A DNA stretch of 53,911 bases from Tenacibaculum sp. 1_MG-2023 (lineage in GTDB: Bacteria; Bacteroidota; Bacteroidia; Flavobacteriales; Flavobacteriaceae). Position numbers and translations under genes: made by a program. The stretch covers positions 1-53,911 of the forward strand of contig NZ_JAUORH010000020.1 of NCBI RefSeq assembly GCF_030547425.1. Direction: 5' to 3'. Under the pieces are notes generated by a model. That model ran no database searches, was not told the DNA's origin, and saw nothing but the letters and a program-made list of their open reading frames with translations. This document shows, in pieces, positions 8,479 through 15,294 of the stretch (position 1 is its first letter; each line of letters begins with the position of its first letter).

Positions 8479-9048
8479 TTACAATTCGTTATACGCTTTC
8501 ACCACTTTCGCTTTAGCTCTTTTTAATCGCATTTTTACTGCGCTTTCCCCTAAATCTAATCCTATTGAAATATCTTTAATACTCATTTCATCTTGATACT
8601 TCATTAATAAAATCATTTTCTCTAAAGGAGAAATCATTTCTAGTGCTTTAGCTAATTTATCTGACTTTAACTCGAACAGTGTAGCGTCATCTATATCATC
8701 AATATTACTTTCCTCTCTTATTTCATCTGTTACTACCGTTACTCTTTCTTTTTTCTTCTCTTTATTTCTCTGTACATAATTAACACAAAAATTGTAAGTA
8801 AAAGAATATAACCAAGTAGAAAACTTAGATTTTCCTTTAAAAGTTCTCAATTTAACAAATAAACGAATAAATACATCATGTGTTAAATCTTGAGCCTCTT
8901 CTTTACTTTTGGAAAACCCATAGCACTTATTATACACCACACCAGCGTAACGATCGTATAAAACAGCAAACAAATGAGTATCATTTTTCTCTACTATTTT
9001 ACGAACTAAATCTTCGTCGCTTATTTTTTTTACATCAATACTCTCCAA
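8479..9048 (-). CDS. ECF-type RNA polymerase sigma factor
   Basis: A 189-aa sigma-70 family protein with only regions 2 and 4. Region 2 (about 25-95) holds LYDRYAGVVYNKCYGFSKSKEEAQDLTHDVFIRL, with the W in KFSTWLYSFTYNF, and region 4 (about 130-185) holds the helix-turn-helix (MSIKDISIGLDLGESAVKMRLKRAK). The linker is long and charged. The start is a TTG (9046-9048); no in-frame ATG fits. Genes 8287-8472 and 7426-8244 follow it and may be partners or targets. Confidence 0.92.
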   Translation of the reverse strand: MESIDVKKISDEDLVRKIVEKNDTHLFAVLYDRYAGVVYNKCYGFSKSKEEAQDLTHDVFIRLFVKLRTFKGKSKFSTWLYSFTYNFCVNYVQRNKEKKKERVTVVTDEIREESNIDDIDDATLFELKSDKLAKALEMISPLEKMILLMKYQDEMSIKDISIGLDLGESAVKMRLKRAKAKVVKAYNEL

Positions 9049-9267
9049 GGGGCAGTACAGTTAGTTTCCTTCTTAGTTACACATTAATTTAGACACCTAC
9101 TCTACCAGATGGTCACTCAATTATTGCTCAAACAACAGATTTTAACATTTCTTTAACAAAGAGACGAAATTTTTCAAGAAATACAAAAAACTTTGTAACA
9201 TTATTTTAATTGCATACGTATAAGATAATGTAGACTGATTGATAAATTAAAAATACACTTGAAGTAG

Positions 9268-10131
9268 ATGAGACAACTTAAAATTACAAAACAGGTTACC
9301 AACAGAGAAACCGCGTCTTTAGATAAATATTTGCAAGAAATAGGAAAGGTAGATTTAATTACTGCTGATGAAGAAGTTGAATTAGCACAAAGAATTAAAG
9401 CTGGTGACCAAAGAGCCCTTGAAAAACTAACCAAGGCTAACTTACGTTTTGTTGTATCAGTTGCAAAACAATACCAAAACCAAGGATTAACATTACCTGA
9501 TTTAATTAACGAAGGTAACTTAGGATTAATTAAAGCTGCGAAACGTTTTGATGAAACTCGTGGATTTAAATTTATATCATACGCAGTATGGTGGATTCGT
9601 CAATCTATCTTACAAGCTTTAGCTGAGCAATCTCGTATTGTACGTTTACCATTAAACAAAATTGGTTCCATAAACAAAATTAATAAGATGTATGCTTTCT
9701 TAGAGCAAGAAAACGAGCGCCCACCAAGTGCTGAGGAAATTGCTAAGAAATTAGACATGACTGTTAATGATGTTAAAGAGTCAATGAAAAACTCAGGTCG
9801 TCACGTATCAATGGATGCCCCTTTAATAGAGGGCGAAGATTCTAACTTATATGACGTATTAAACTCGGGTGAATCACCAAATCCTGATAAAACTTTACTA
9901 CACGAATCTTTACGTATTGAGATTAATCGTGCGTTAGAAACGTTAACACCTCGTGAGGCTGATGTAGTAAAATTATACTTTGGTTTAGGAGAGCACCAAC
10001 CAATGACTTTAGAGGAAATTGGTGAAACATTTGATTTAACTCGTGAACGTGTACGTCAAATTAAAGAAAAAGCTATCAGAAGATTAAAACACACATCACG
10101 TAGTAAGATTTTAATGACCTACTTAGGCTAA
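9268..10131 (+). CDS. rpoD: Primary RNA polymerase sigma factor (RpoD/SigA)
   Basis: Directs transcription of housekeeping genes from the TTG/TAnnTTTG promoters seen through this window. At 287 aa it has the Bacteroidota form: it lacks region 1.1 and starts near region 1.2 ([18 protein letters not shown]). Region 2 contains [19 protein letters not shown] and the Trp-rich core [16 protein letters not shown] (about 111-126); region 4.2 contains [29 protein letters not shown] (about 248-275). A terminator follows at 10186-10216. Confidence 0.98.
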   Translation: MRQLKITKQVTNRETASLDKYLQEIGKVDLITADEEVELAQRIKAGDQRALEKLTKANLRFVVSVAKQYQNQGLTLPDLINEGNLGLIKAAKRFDETRGFKFISYAVWWIRQSILQALAEQSRIVRLPLNKIGSINKINKMYAFLEQENERPPSAEEIAKKLDMTVNDVKESMKNSGRHVSMDAPLIEGEDSNLYDVLNSGESPNPDKTLLHESLRIEINRALETLTPREADVVKLYFGLGEHQPMTLEEIGETFDLTRERVRQIKEKAIRRLKHTSRSKILMTYLG

Positions 10132-10185
10132 TAATATAAACAACAACAAATAGTTATCGTAACTATTAGTTTTTGATTAATGAAT

Positions 10186-10216
10186 GAAAGCTCTCAAATA
10201 TGAGAGCTTTCTTTTT
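10186..10216 (+). terminator. Terminator of rpoD
   Basis: Perfect 11-bp stem GAAAGCTCTCA / TGAGAGCTTTC with loop AATA and a run of five T. Confidence 0.88.
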
Positions 10217-10249
10217 GATTTTAATGCCCTTAGTTTTAACTATATTTGC
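10215..10249 (+). promoter_or_regulatory. Promoter of rpe
   Basis: TTG (10215-10217), 23 nt, TATATTTGC (10241-10249). Lies 32 nt before the ATG at 10281 and shows that the longer open frame from 10200 is not the true gene start. Confidence 0.75.
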
Positions 10250-10280
10250 ACATAATAACAACACAACAACTTATATATTA

Positions 10281-10937
10281 ATGGAAAAACTTGTAGCCCC
10301 ATCAATTTTAGCGGCTGATTTTGGAAACCTACAACGTGATGTTGAAATGGTTAATAATAGTAAAGCAGATTGGTTTCATATTGACATTATGGACGGTGTT
10401 TTTGTTCCAAATATTTCTTTTGGAATGCCCGTTTTAAAGTCAATTACAAAACACGCTACTAAAACAATTGATGTACATTTAATGATTGTAGATCCTGATC
10501 GCTACATTCAGACTTTTGCAGATTTGGGTGCCGACATTTTAACGGTACACTATGAAACTTGTACACACTTACACAGAACTATTCAGGCAATAAAAGCAGC
10601 TGGCATGAAAGCTGGGGTTGCTTTAAACCCACATACACCTATCGCAGTTTTAGAAGATATTATTAAAGATTTAGATTTAGTTTGTATTATGAGTGTAAAC
10701 CCAGGATTTGGAGGACAATCATTCATTGAAAATACTTACAAAAAAATTCAACAGTTAAAAAACTTAATTCAATTTAGTGAATCTTCTACTCTAATTGAAA
10801 TTGACGGTGGTGTAACTGACCAAAACGCTAATAAACTTGTAGAAGTTGGTGCTGATGTGTTAGTTGCTGGTAGTTTTGTTTTCAAAAGTGATAACCCTAC
10901 CGAAACAATTGAAAATTTAAAAGCTATTATAAATTAA
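10281..10937 (+). CDS. rpe: Ribulose-phosphate 3-epimerase
   Basis: Interconverts ribulose 5-phosphate and xylulose 5-phosphate in the pentose phosphate pathway. The 218-aa TIM barrel has the signature set: LVAPSILAADF at the N-terminus, the metal/catalytic segment WFHIDIMDGVFVPNISFG, VHLMI, MSVNPGFGGQSF (phosphate and substrate loop) and IEIDGGV. Length is typical. The start at 10281 fits both the family and the promoter at 10215-10249. A bidirectional terminator at 10987-11020 ends the transcript. Confidence 0.97.
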   Translation: MEKLVAPSILAADFGNLQRDVEMVNNSKADWFHIDIMDGVFVPNISFGMPVLKSITKHATKTIDVHLMIVDPDRYIQTFADLGADILTVHYETCTHLHRTIQAIKAAGMKAGVALNPHTPIAVLEDIIKDLDLVCIMSVNPGFGGQSFIENTYKKIQQLKNLIQFSESSTLIEIDGGVTDQNANKLVEVGADVLVAGSFVFKSDNPTETIENLKAIIN

Positions 10938-10986
10938 GACTACTTTTAAAAAACAATCGTGTCTAAACTACACTATTTTTTAACTA

Positions 10987-11020
10987 AAAAAGCTATATAA
11001 CATAAATTATATAGCTTTTT
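10987..11020. terminator. Bidirectional terminator between rpe and the double-glycine peptide gene
   Basis: Perfect 14-bp stem AAAAAGCTATATAA / TTATATAGCTTTTT with a 6-nt loop. It ends rpe on the plus strand and the peptide gene (stop at 11027) on the minus strand. Confidence 0.85.
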
Positions 11021-11026
11021 ACTTTT

Positions 11027-11179
11027 TTAATTAGGCTCGCAAAAAATCTCATTCATACAAATATAACCTGAAGGAAGAGGTTCACATCTAGTACACATTA
11101 CGTAAGTCCATCCACCTTGAATGGATTTTTGCTCTGACTTATTTAGAATCAAACCTAAATTTGTAATATTTTTCAACAC
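11027..11179 (-). CDS. Precursor of a double-glycine-leader, cysteine-containing peptide (bacteriocin-like)
   Basis: This short gene encodes 50 aa and lies in what looks like empty spacer. From the GTG at 11177-11179 it reads MLKNITNLGLILNKSEQKSI then QGG, a match to the bacteriocin-type leader common in flavobacteria (hydrophobic positions, K/E at the end, GG at residues 22-23). The 27-residue core after GG begins WTYVMCTRCEPLPSG and ends FCEPN, with cysteines at precursor positions 29, 32, 41 and 47. A TTG one codon later or another upstream are alternative starts; there is no in-frame ATG before the leader. A shared terminator follows directly (10987-11020). No C39 peptidase-ABC transporter or modification enzyme is in the window, so export would need a transporter encoded elsewhere. 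Target and activity are unknown; antimicrobial or signalling roles are inference. Confidence 0.72.
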   Translation of the reverse strand: MLKNITNLGLILNKSEQKSIQGGWTYVMCTRCEPLPSGYICMNEIFCEPN

Positions 11180-11250
11180 AACAAAATGTTTTAATCTTCT
11201 CAAAAAACAAGACCTTAATCAGGATTTAACTCATAAAAAACCGTAATAAA

Positions 11251-11281
11251 AGTAAGGTTTATCCATAATTTTAACCTTACT
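11251..11281 (-). terminator. Terminator of the CBS-pair gene
   Basis: Stem AGTAAGGTT / AACCTTACT with a 13-nt loop, followed on the minus strand by TTTTATT. It lies 19 nt past the stop codon of the CBS gene. Confidence 0.55.
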
Positions 11282-11299
11282 AATCTCCTTCTACCAAAG

Positions 11300-11719
11300 C
11301 TAAAACTGCTCTAATAGGTAATAAACTAAATCAGTGGTAGTTACAATCCCTACTAATTCATTATTATCAACAACTGGCAAAGCATGAAACTCTTTTTTTG
11401 CTAAAATCTCTGCAACTTCTTTAATTGTAGTACTAGAATTTACAGTTTCCAGGTTTTTTGCCATTACTTGGTCTATTGTAAACATGTTATACACTACAGT
11501 ATCAACGTCGGTTTCATTTCCATCAACTGCATCTGCAAAACTTATTCGTAATAAGTCTGTATAACTTAACATTCCTTTTATTTCATTTCCACTAACTACT
11601 GGAATGTGTCGTATATGTTCTTTTTTAAATATTTTCTCTGCCGTCATTAAATCATCAGTACTACTTAATGTAATTACATCTTTAGTCATTATAACTGAAA
11701 CTGGTATTCTTTTTTTCAT
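11300..11719 (-). CDS. CBS-pair domain protein
   Basis: A free-standing 139-aa pair of CBS domains, which as a fold bind adenosyl ligands such as AMP, ATP or SAM. CBS1 covers about 7-60 (VSVIMTKDVITLSSTDDLMTAEKIF...HIPVVSGNEIKGMLSYTDLL) and CBS2 about 82-138 (MAKNLETVNSSTTIKEVAEIL...ALPVVDNNELVGIVTTTDLV). No attached catalytic domain. It is divergent from the Crp/Fnr gene, with 143 nt between; such pairs in flavobacteria often belong to redox or low-oxygen regulons, which is only suggestive here. Confidence 0.9.
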   Translation of the reverse strand: MKKRIPVSVIMTKDVITLSSTDDLMTAEKIFKKEHIRHIPVVSGNEIKGMLSYTDLLRISFADAVDGNETDVDTVVYNMFTIDQVMAKNLETVNSSTTIKEVAEILAKKEFHALPVVDNNELVGIVTTTDLVYYLLEQF

Positions 11720-11779
11720 CTTTGTAAGGTTTTATGTTATTATTTACTTCAAATTTCAGTAATAAAAACAAGTATAAAC

Positions 11780-11793
11780 CTGATTAAAATCAT
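11780..11793. promoter_or_regulatory. Possible FNR-type box between the CBS and Crp/Fnr genes
   Basis: CTGATTAAAATCAT is an inverted repeat close to TTGAT-N4-ATCAA (one mismatch per half). It lies in the 143-bp divergent spacer and could act on either gene. It differs from the GTAACTwwAGTTAC sites, so it might be bound by a different regulator or by none. Confidence 0.3.
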
Positions 11794-11862
11794 AGATTTT
11801 CATCTATTTTATTTCTATCTAAAAATGTAATTATTTAACTATTTTTACAAAAACATTTTATC

Positions 11863-12495
11863 TTGATAGAAGATTTACAGAAATACTACGGTTATTTATT
11901 TGAGGAAGCATTATTAAAAGAAATAGCTGATGTTGCTATAGCTAAAGAAGTAAAAGCTAATGAAGTTATTATTGATATTGGCAGTTACATTACTTCTATC
12001 CCTCTGTTATTAAGTGGTGCCATAAAAATTTTACGTGAGGATAAAGAAGGAGACGACTTAGTTTTATACTATATAGAAAAGGGAGACACTTGCGCCATGA
12101 CCCTTTCGTGCTGTATGGGGCAAACTAAAAGTAAAATCAAAGCTGTGGCTGAAACCGATGTAAAACTATTGATGATTCCTAAACAAAAAATGAGTGAATG
12201 GCTAAGCAAGTATAAAAACTGGCAAGAATTTATTTTGCATAGCTACCATAGTAGATTACAAGAGTTCATTGATGCTATTGACACTATTGCTTTTTTAAAC
12301 ATGGATGAACGTTTATTAAAATACCTAAAAGACAAAGCCTTAGTAAATCAAAATGAAACAATTAGCGTAACACACCAACAAATAGCTAACGATTTACACA
12401 CTTCTAGAGTAGTTATTTCAAGACTTTTAAAAGCCTTAGAAAAGCAAGATAAAATAGAACTAAATAGAAATCAAGTTAAAGTGTTAGAACTTTAA
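11863..12495 (+). CDS. Crp/Fnr family transcriptional regulator with a Cys-x5-Cys-Cys motif
   Basis: A 210-aa DNA-binding regulator. The N-terminal cyclic-nucleotide-type beta barrel covers about 15-120 and carries CAMTLSCCMG (Cys77, Cys83, Cys84), unlike the N-terminal cysteine cluster of true FNR. The C-terminal winged helix (about 145-208) has ISVTHQQIANDLHTSRVVISRLLKAL. The start is the TTG at 11863; no ATG fits. It is followed after 3 nt by the first GTAACTTAAGTTAC palindrome and then cydAB, and the same palindrome occurs before the efflux operon and the M90 peptidase. I infer that this protein binds those sites. The cysteines suggest a thiol, persulfide or metal signal, which the sequence does not prove. 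Confidence 0.92.
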   Translation: MIEDLQKYYGYLFEEALLKEIADVAIAKEVKANEVIIDIGSYITSIPLLLSGAIKILREDKEGDDLVLYYIEKGDTCAMTLSCCMGQTKSKIKAVAETDVKLLMIPKQKMSEWLSKYKNWQEFILHSYHSRLQEFIDAIDTIAFLNMDERLLKYLKDKALVNQNETISVTHQQIANDLHTSRVVISRLLKALEKQDKIELNRNQVKVLEL

Positions 12496-12498
12496 TCT

Positions 12499-12514
12499 TG
12501 TAACTTAAGTTACA
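12499..12514. promoter_or_regulatory. Palindromic operator upstream of cydAB (site 1)
   Basis: TGTAACTTAAGTTACA is a perfect 16-bp palindrome. It is followed after 21 nt by TACCTTTA (12536-12543), a near match to the -7 element TAnnTTTG. The same 21-nt spacing is seen at site 2 (15231-15246). That places the operator at about -42, the usual place for a class II Crp/Fnr activator. Confidence 0.65.
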
Positions 12515-12535
12515 TTTTTTTTAAGAGGATCGTTC

Positions 12536-12543
12536 TACCTTTA
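12536..12543 (+). promoter_or_regulatory. Probable -7 element of cydAB
   Basis: TACCTTTA differs from TAnnTTTG at the last base only. A start near 12549 would give a leader of about 220 nt before cydA. Confidence 0.4.
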
Positions 12544-12549
12544 TGGTAA

Positions 12550-12769
12550 ATATTAAAACGATGAGTAAATTTTCTAAAATAAACAAAGGAGTTCCCATTT
12601 TTATACTTTTTTAAAGAAAATAAGCTATTATGGCAACAATCGGGAATGTTATATAAAACGATTTGGGTACTATTATTAACGGTTATATGAAATAATATCG
12701 TTATTTTTATAACACTTTATCTACTACAAAAAACGTTCTTATTTAATAATCTCATAAACTATCTTCAAA
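12550..12769 (+). other. Long cydA leader with a broken small-membrane-protein-like frame
   Basis: No intact gene is seen. An ATG at 12561 opens a 17-codon frame (MSKFSKINKGVPIFILF) ending in TAA within a T run. Shifting frame there continues as KENKLLWQQSGMLYKTIW then VLLLTVI, a stop, and NNIVIFITLYLLQK, hydrophobic like the small proteins (for example DUF4492) often encoded before cydA in Bacteroidota. It may be a decayed gene, or chance AT-rich sequence. Confidence 0.3.
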
Positions 12770-14098
12770 ATGGAAGACATGCTCTTTTATGATAGAATGC
12801 AATTTGCTTTTACCATTACCTTTCACTACTTATTTCCGCAATTAACCATGGGACTATCACTCATGATCGTTTTCTTCAAATGGAAATTTTTAAGGACTAA
12901 AATTGAAAAATACAACGATGCTGCTAAATTTTGGATGAAAATATTTGCATTAAACTTTGCTATGGGAGTTGTCACTGGAATCCCTATGGAATTTCAATTT
13001 GGAACTAATTGGGCAAAATTCTCTGAACTTACTGGTGGTATTATAGGTCAAACATTAGCCATGGAAGGAATGTTTTCTTTCTTCTTAGAATCTTCCTTTT
13101 TAGGGCTATTTTTATTTGGAGAGAAAAAACTAGGACACAAACTTCACTTTTTAACTGGATTCCTTGTCTTTTTAGGCTCTTGGGCAAGTGGTTTTCTAAT
13201 TATAGCTACACATTCTTGGATGCAAAACCCTGTAGGATATGAAATACTGGCCAACGGTAAGTTTGTATTAAATAACTTTTCAGCCTTATTCTCAAACCCA
13301 TGGTTATGGCCTTCTTATTTGCACAATCAGGCTGCTTCCTTGGTAACAAGTTCTTTCGTAGTAGCTGGTATTGGAGCTCTTTATCTTTTAAATAAAAAGC
13401 ATGTTGAATTTGGAAAATTATTTTTAAAAACTGGAGTTATTTTTGGAGTTATAGCATCTATTCTGGTTGCTTTTCCTACAGGTGATTTAGCCGCTAAAAA
13501 TGTTGTCAAATATCAACCTATAACCTTTGCCGCTATGGAAGGAATATTTGAAACAGAAAAAGGAGGCTCTGAAATAGTGCTAATTGGACAACCAAATATG
13601 CTGGAAAAAAAATTAGATAATAAAATAGCCGTGCCTAACATCCTGAGCTTTTTAACCTATCAAGAATGGAATGCAGAGATTAAAGGACTCAATGAGTTTG
13701 ATGAAAAAAACTACCCAACAAACATACCGGGTTTGTATTATGCATATCATATAATGGTAGGTTTAGGAACTATTTTTATTGCATTAATGTTAGCTAGCAT
13801 TGTACAATTATTCAGAAAAAAATTATATCAAACAAAATGGATTTTATGGTCTTTACTCTTCATGATTCCATTCCCATATATTGCCAACACTACTGGTTGG
13901 TATACTGCTGAACTTGGCCGTCAACCTTGGTTAGTTTATAATTTACTACGAACGTCTGCTGGAGCATCTCCTACAGTATCCTCAGGAAACACTTTATTTA
14001 CTCTTTTAGGATTTATCGGATTATATCTACTATTAGGAATGTTATTTCTAATTTTAGTAGGAAAAATCATTAACAAAGGACCTCAAACAACACATTAA
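12770..14098 (+). CDS. cydA: Cytochrome bd-type quinol oxidase subunit I
   Basis: The catalytic subunit of a high-affinity terminal oxidase in the inner membrane, which oxidises quinol (here menaquinol) and reduces O2. The 442-aa protein has about nine membrane helices, the N-terminal heme-ligand segment FAFTITFHYLFPQLTMG, the acidic helix MEGMFSFFLESSFLG, the heme b558 region FLIIATHSWMQNPVGYE, and the motif AELGRQPWLVY. It is of the short Q-loop type. ATG at 12770; cydB follows after 3 nt. Confidence 0.97.
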   Translation: MEDMLFYDRMQFAFTITFHYLFPQLTMGLSLMIVFFKWKFLRTKIEKYNDAAKFWMKIFALNFAMGVVTGIPMEFQFGTNWAKFSELTGGIIGQTLAMEGMFSFFLESSFLGLFLFGEKKLGHKLHFLTGFLVFLGSWASGFLIIATHSWMQNPVGYEILANGKFVLNNFSALFSNPWLWPSYLHNQAASLVTSSFVVAGIGALYLLNKKHVEFGKLFLKTGVIFGVIASILVAFPTGDLAAKNVVKYQPITFAAMEGIFETEKGGSEIVLIGQPNMLEKKLDNKIAVPNILSFLTYQEWNAEIKGLNEFDEKNYPTNIPGLYYAYHIMVGLGTIFIALMLASIVQLFRKKLYQTKWILWSLLFMIPFPYIANTTGWYTAELGRQPWLVYNLLRTSAGASPTVSSGNTLFTLLGFIGLYLLLGMLFLILVGKIINKGPQTTH

Positions 14099-14101
14099 AT
14101 T

Positions 14102-15178
14102 ATGGAACTTTTTTGGTATATAGTATTAGTTACGATGTTGGCCATTTATGTTATTTTAGATGGTTATGATTTTGGAGCAGGAATTATTCACTTATTCTTT
14201 GCTAAAAAAGAAGAAGATAAAAAGAAAGTCGTAAAAGCAATAGGTCCTTTTTGGGATGCGAACGAAGTATGGTTAATCGCTGCGGGAGGTGTCCTCTTTT
14301 TTGCTTTCCCTACTTTATATGCTTCTTCATTTAGTGGTTTTTATCTTCCTTTAATGATGGTTTTATGGCTACTAATTTTTAGAGCTATTGGTTTAGAGTT
14401 ACGCGGACAAATACACAATAGAATATGGGAAAGCATTTGGGACAAAGCTTTTGGAATTGCCAGTCTACTTCTCGCCTTATTTTTTGGAGTGGCACTAGGA
14501 AATGTTGTACGTGGTGTTAATCTAGGTAACGTTGTAAATGGTGTTTCTACTCATGAGGCACATTACTTTTTCCTCCCTTTATGGAATTCTGAATTCTCTC
14601 CTCATTCTGAAACACTTGGTGTTATAGACTGGTTTACTTTACTTCTGGGAATTATTGCAGTGGTATCACTAACTATCCATGGTGCCAATTGGGTTATTTT
14701 CAAAACCAATGCTAGTATTAACAACCAGCTAAAGAAAGTTATTTTTGCTCTTTCTTTTGTTTTATTAGGCTTAGTAATTATTTCATTAATCGCTTGGCAT
14801 GTTATAGAACCTAAACCATTTCATAATTTCATAGAGCACCCTTTTCTATTGATTTTCCCTCTACTAACTTTTGTAGGGTTATTTGGTTTATTCAACGTAA
14901 AAAAGTACACAAAACACATCACTGGATTTTTATATTCTTCTTTGTTTTTATTGGGAGGTTTAGCAACTACAGTAGCATCAATTTTCCCTAAAGTTTTACC
15001 TTCAACCAATAGCATCAATCCTGATTTAACAATTTACAATGTAGCTGCTAACGAGTATGGTTTGTCTGTAGGTTTAAATTGGTTTTTTATAGCTGCGATA
15101 CTAGTAGTTGTTTATTTTGTTATTCAGTATAAAGTTTTTAAAGGAAAAATGGATGATGTAGACTATGGCGAACATTAG
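14102..15178 (+). CDS. cydB: Cytochrome bd-type quinol oxidase subunit II
   Basis: The partner membrane subunit of CydA. The 358-aa protein begins MELFWYIVLVTMLAIYVILD followed by GYDFGAGI, the family N-terminal signature, then GPFWDANEVWLIAAGGVLFFAFP, also diagnostic. Eight or nine helices are predicted by eye, and the C-terminus is charged (KMDDVDYGEH). No CydX-like small gene follows. 116 nt separate it from the efflux operon, with operator site 2 and a new promoter between. Confidence 0.97.
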   Translation: MELFWYIVLVTMLAIYVILDGYDFGAGIIHLFFAKKEEDKKKVVKAIGPFWDANEVWLIAAGGVLFFAFPTLYASSFSGFYLPLMMVLWLLIFRAIGLELRGQIHNRIWESIWDKAFGIASLLLALFFGVALGNVVRGVNLGNVVNGVSTHEAHYFFLPLWNSEFSPHSETLGVIDWFTLLLGIIAVVSLTIHGANWVIFKTNASINNQLKKVIFALSFVLLGLVIISLIAWHVIEPKPFHNFIEHPFLLIFPLLTFVGLFGLFNVKKYTKHITGFLYSSLFLLGGLATTVASIFPKVLPSTNSINPDLTIYNVAANEYGLSVGLNWFFIAAILVVVYFVIQYKVFKGKMDDVDYGEH

Positions 15179-15230
15179 CCTATTTTAACATAAGCTTACT
15201 TAAGGCATACCTTTTAAAACCATACGACTC

Positions 15231-15246
15231 TGTAACTAAAGTTACT
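15231..15246. promoter_or_regulatory. Palindromic operator upstream of the efflux operon (site 2)
   Basis: TGTAACTAAAGTTACT contains the 14-bp palindrome GTAACTAAAGTTAC, like site 1 (centre TA) and site 3 (centre TT). The -7 element TAAATTTGC begins 21 nt after its end, exactly as at site 1. Confidence 0.65.
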
Positions 15247-15267
15247 GACTACCGTATATGTTCCCAC

Positions 15268-15276
15268 TAAATTTGC
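15268..15276 (+). promoter_or_regulatory. Promoter -7 element of the efflux operon
   Basis: TAAATTTGC is an exact TAnnTTTGC match 18 nt before the ATG at 15295. There is no TTG at -33; the operator occupies the -42 region instead, as expected for an activator-dependent promoter. Confidence 0.65.
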
Positions 15277-15294
15277 TGTTATAAAACAGTAAAA

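Noticed and set aside
10200..10280. N-terminal extension of rpe with a hydrophobic, signal-like start
   Set aside because: It overlaps the rpoD terminator and the rpe promoter; the family begins at the residue after 10281.
12561..12614. A 17-codon leader peptide gene before cydA
   Set aside because: It has no regulatory codon run or alternative hairpins that would support attenuation. Kept only as part of a possible decayed gene.
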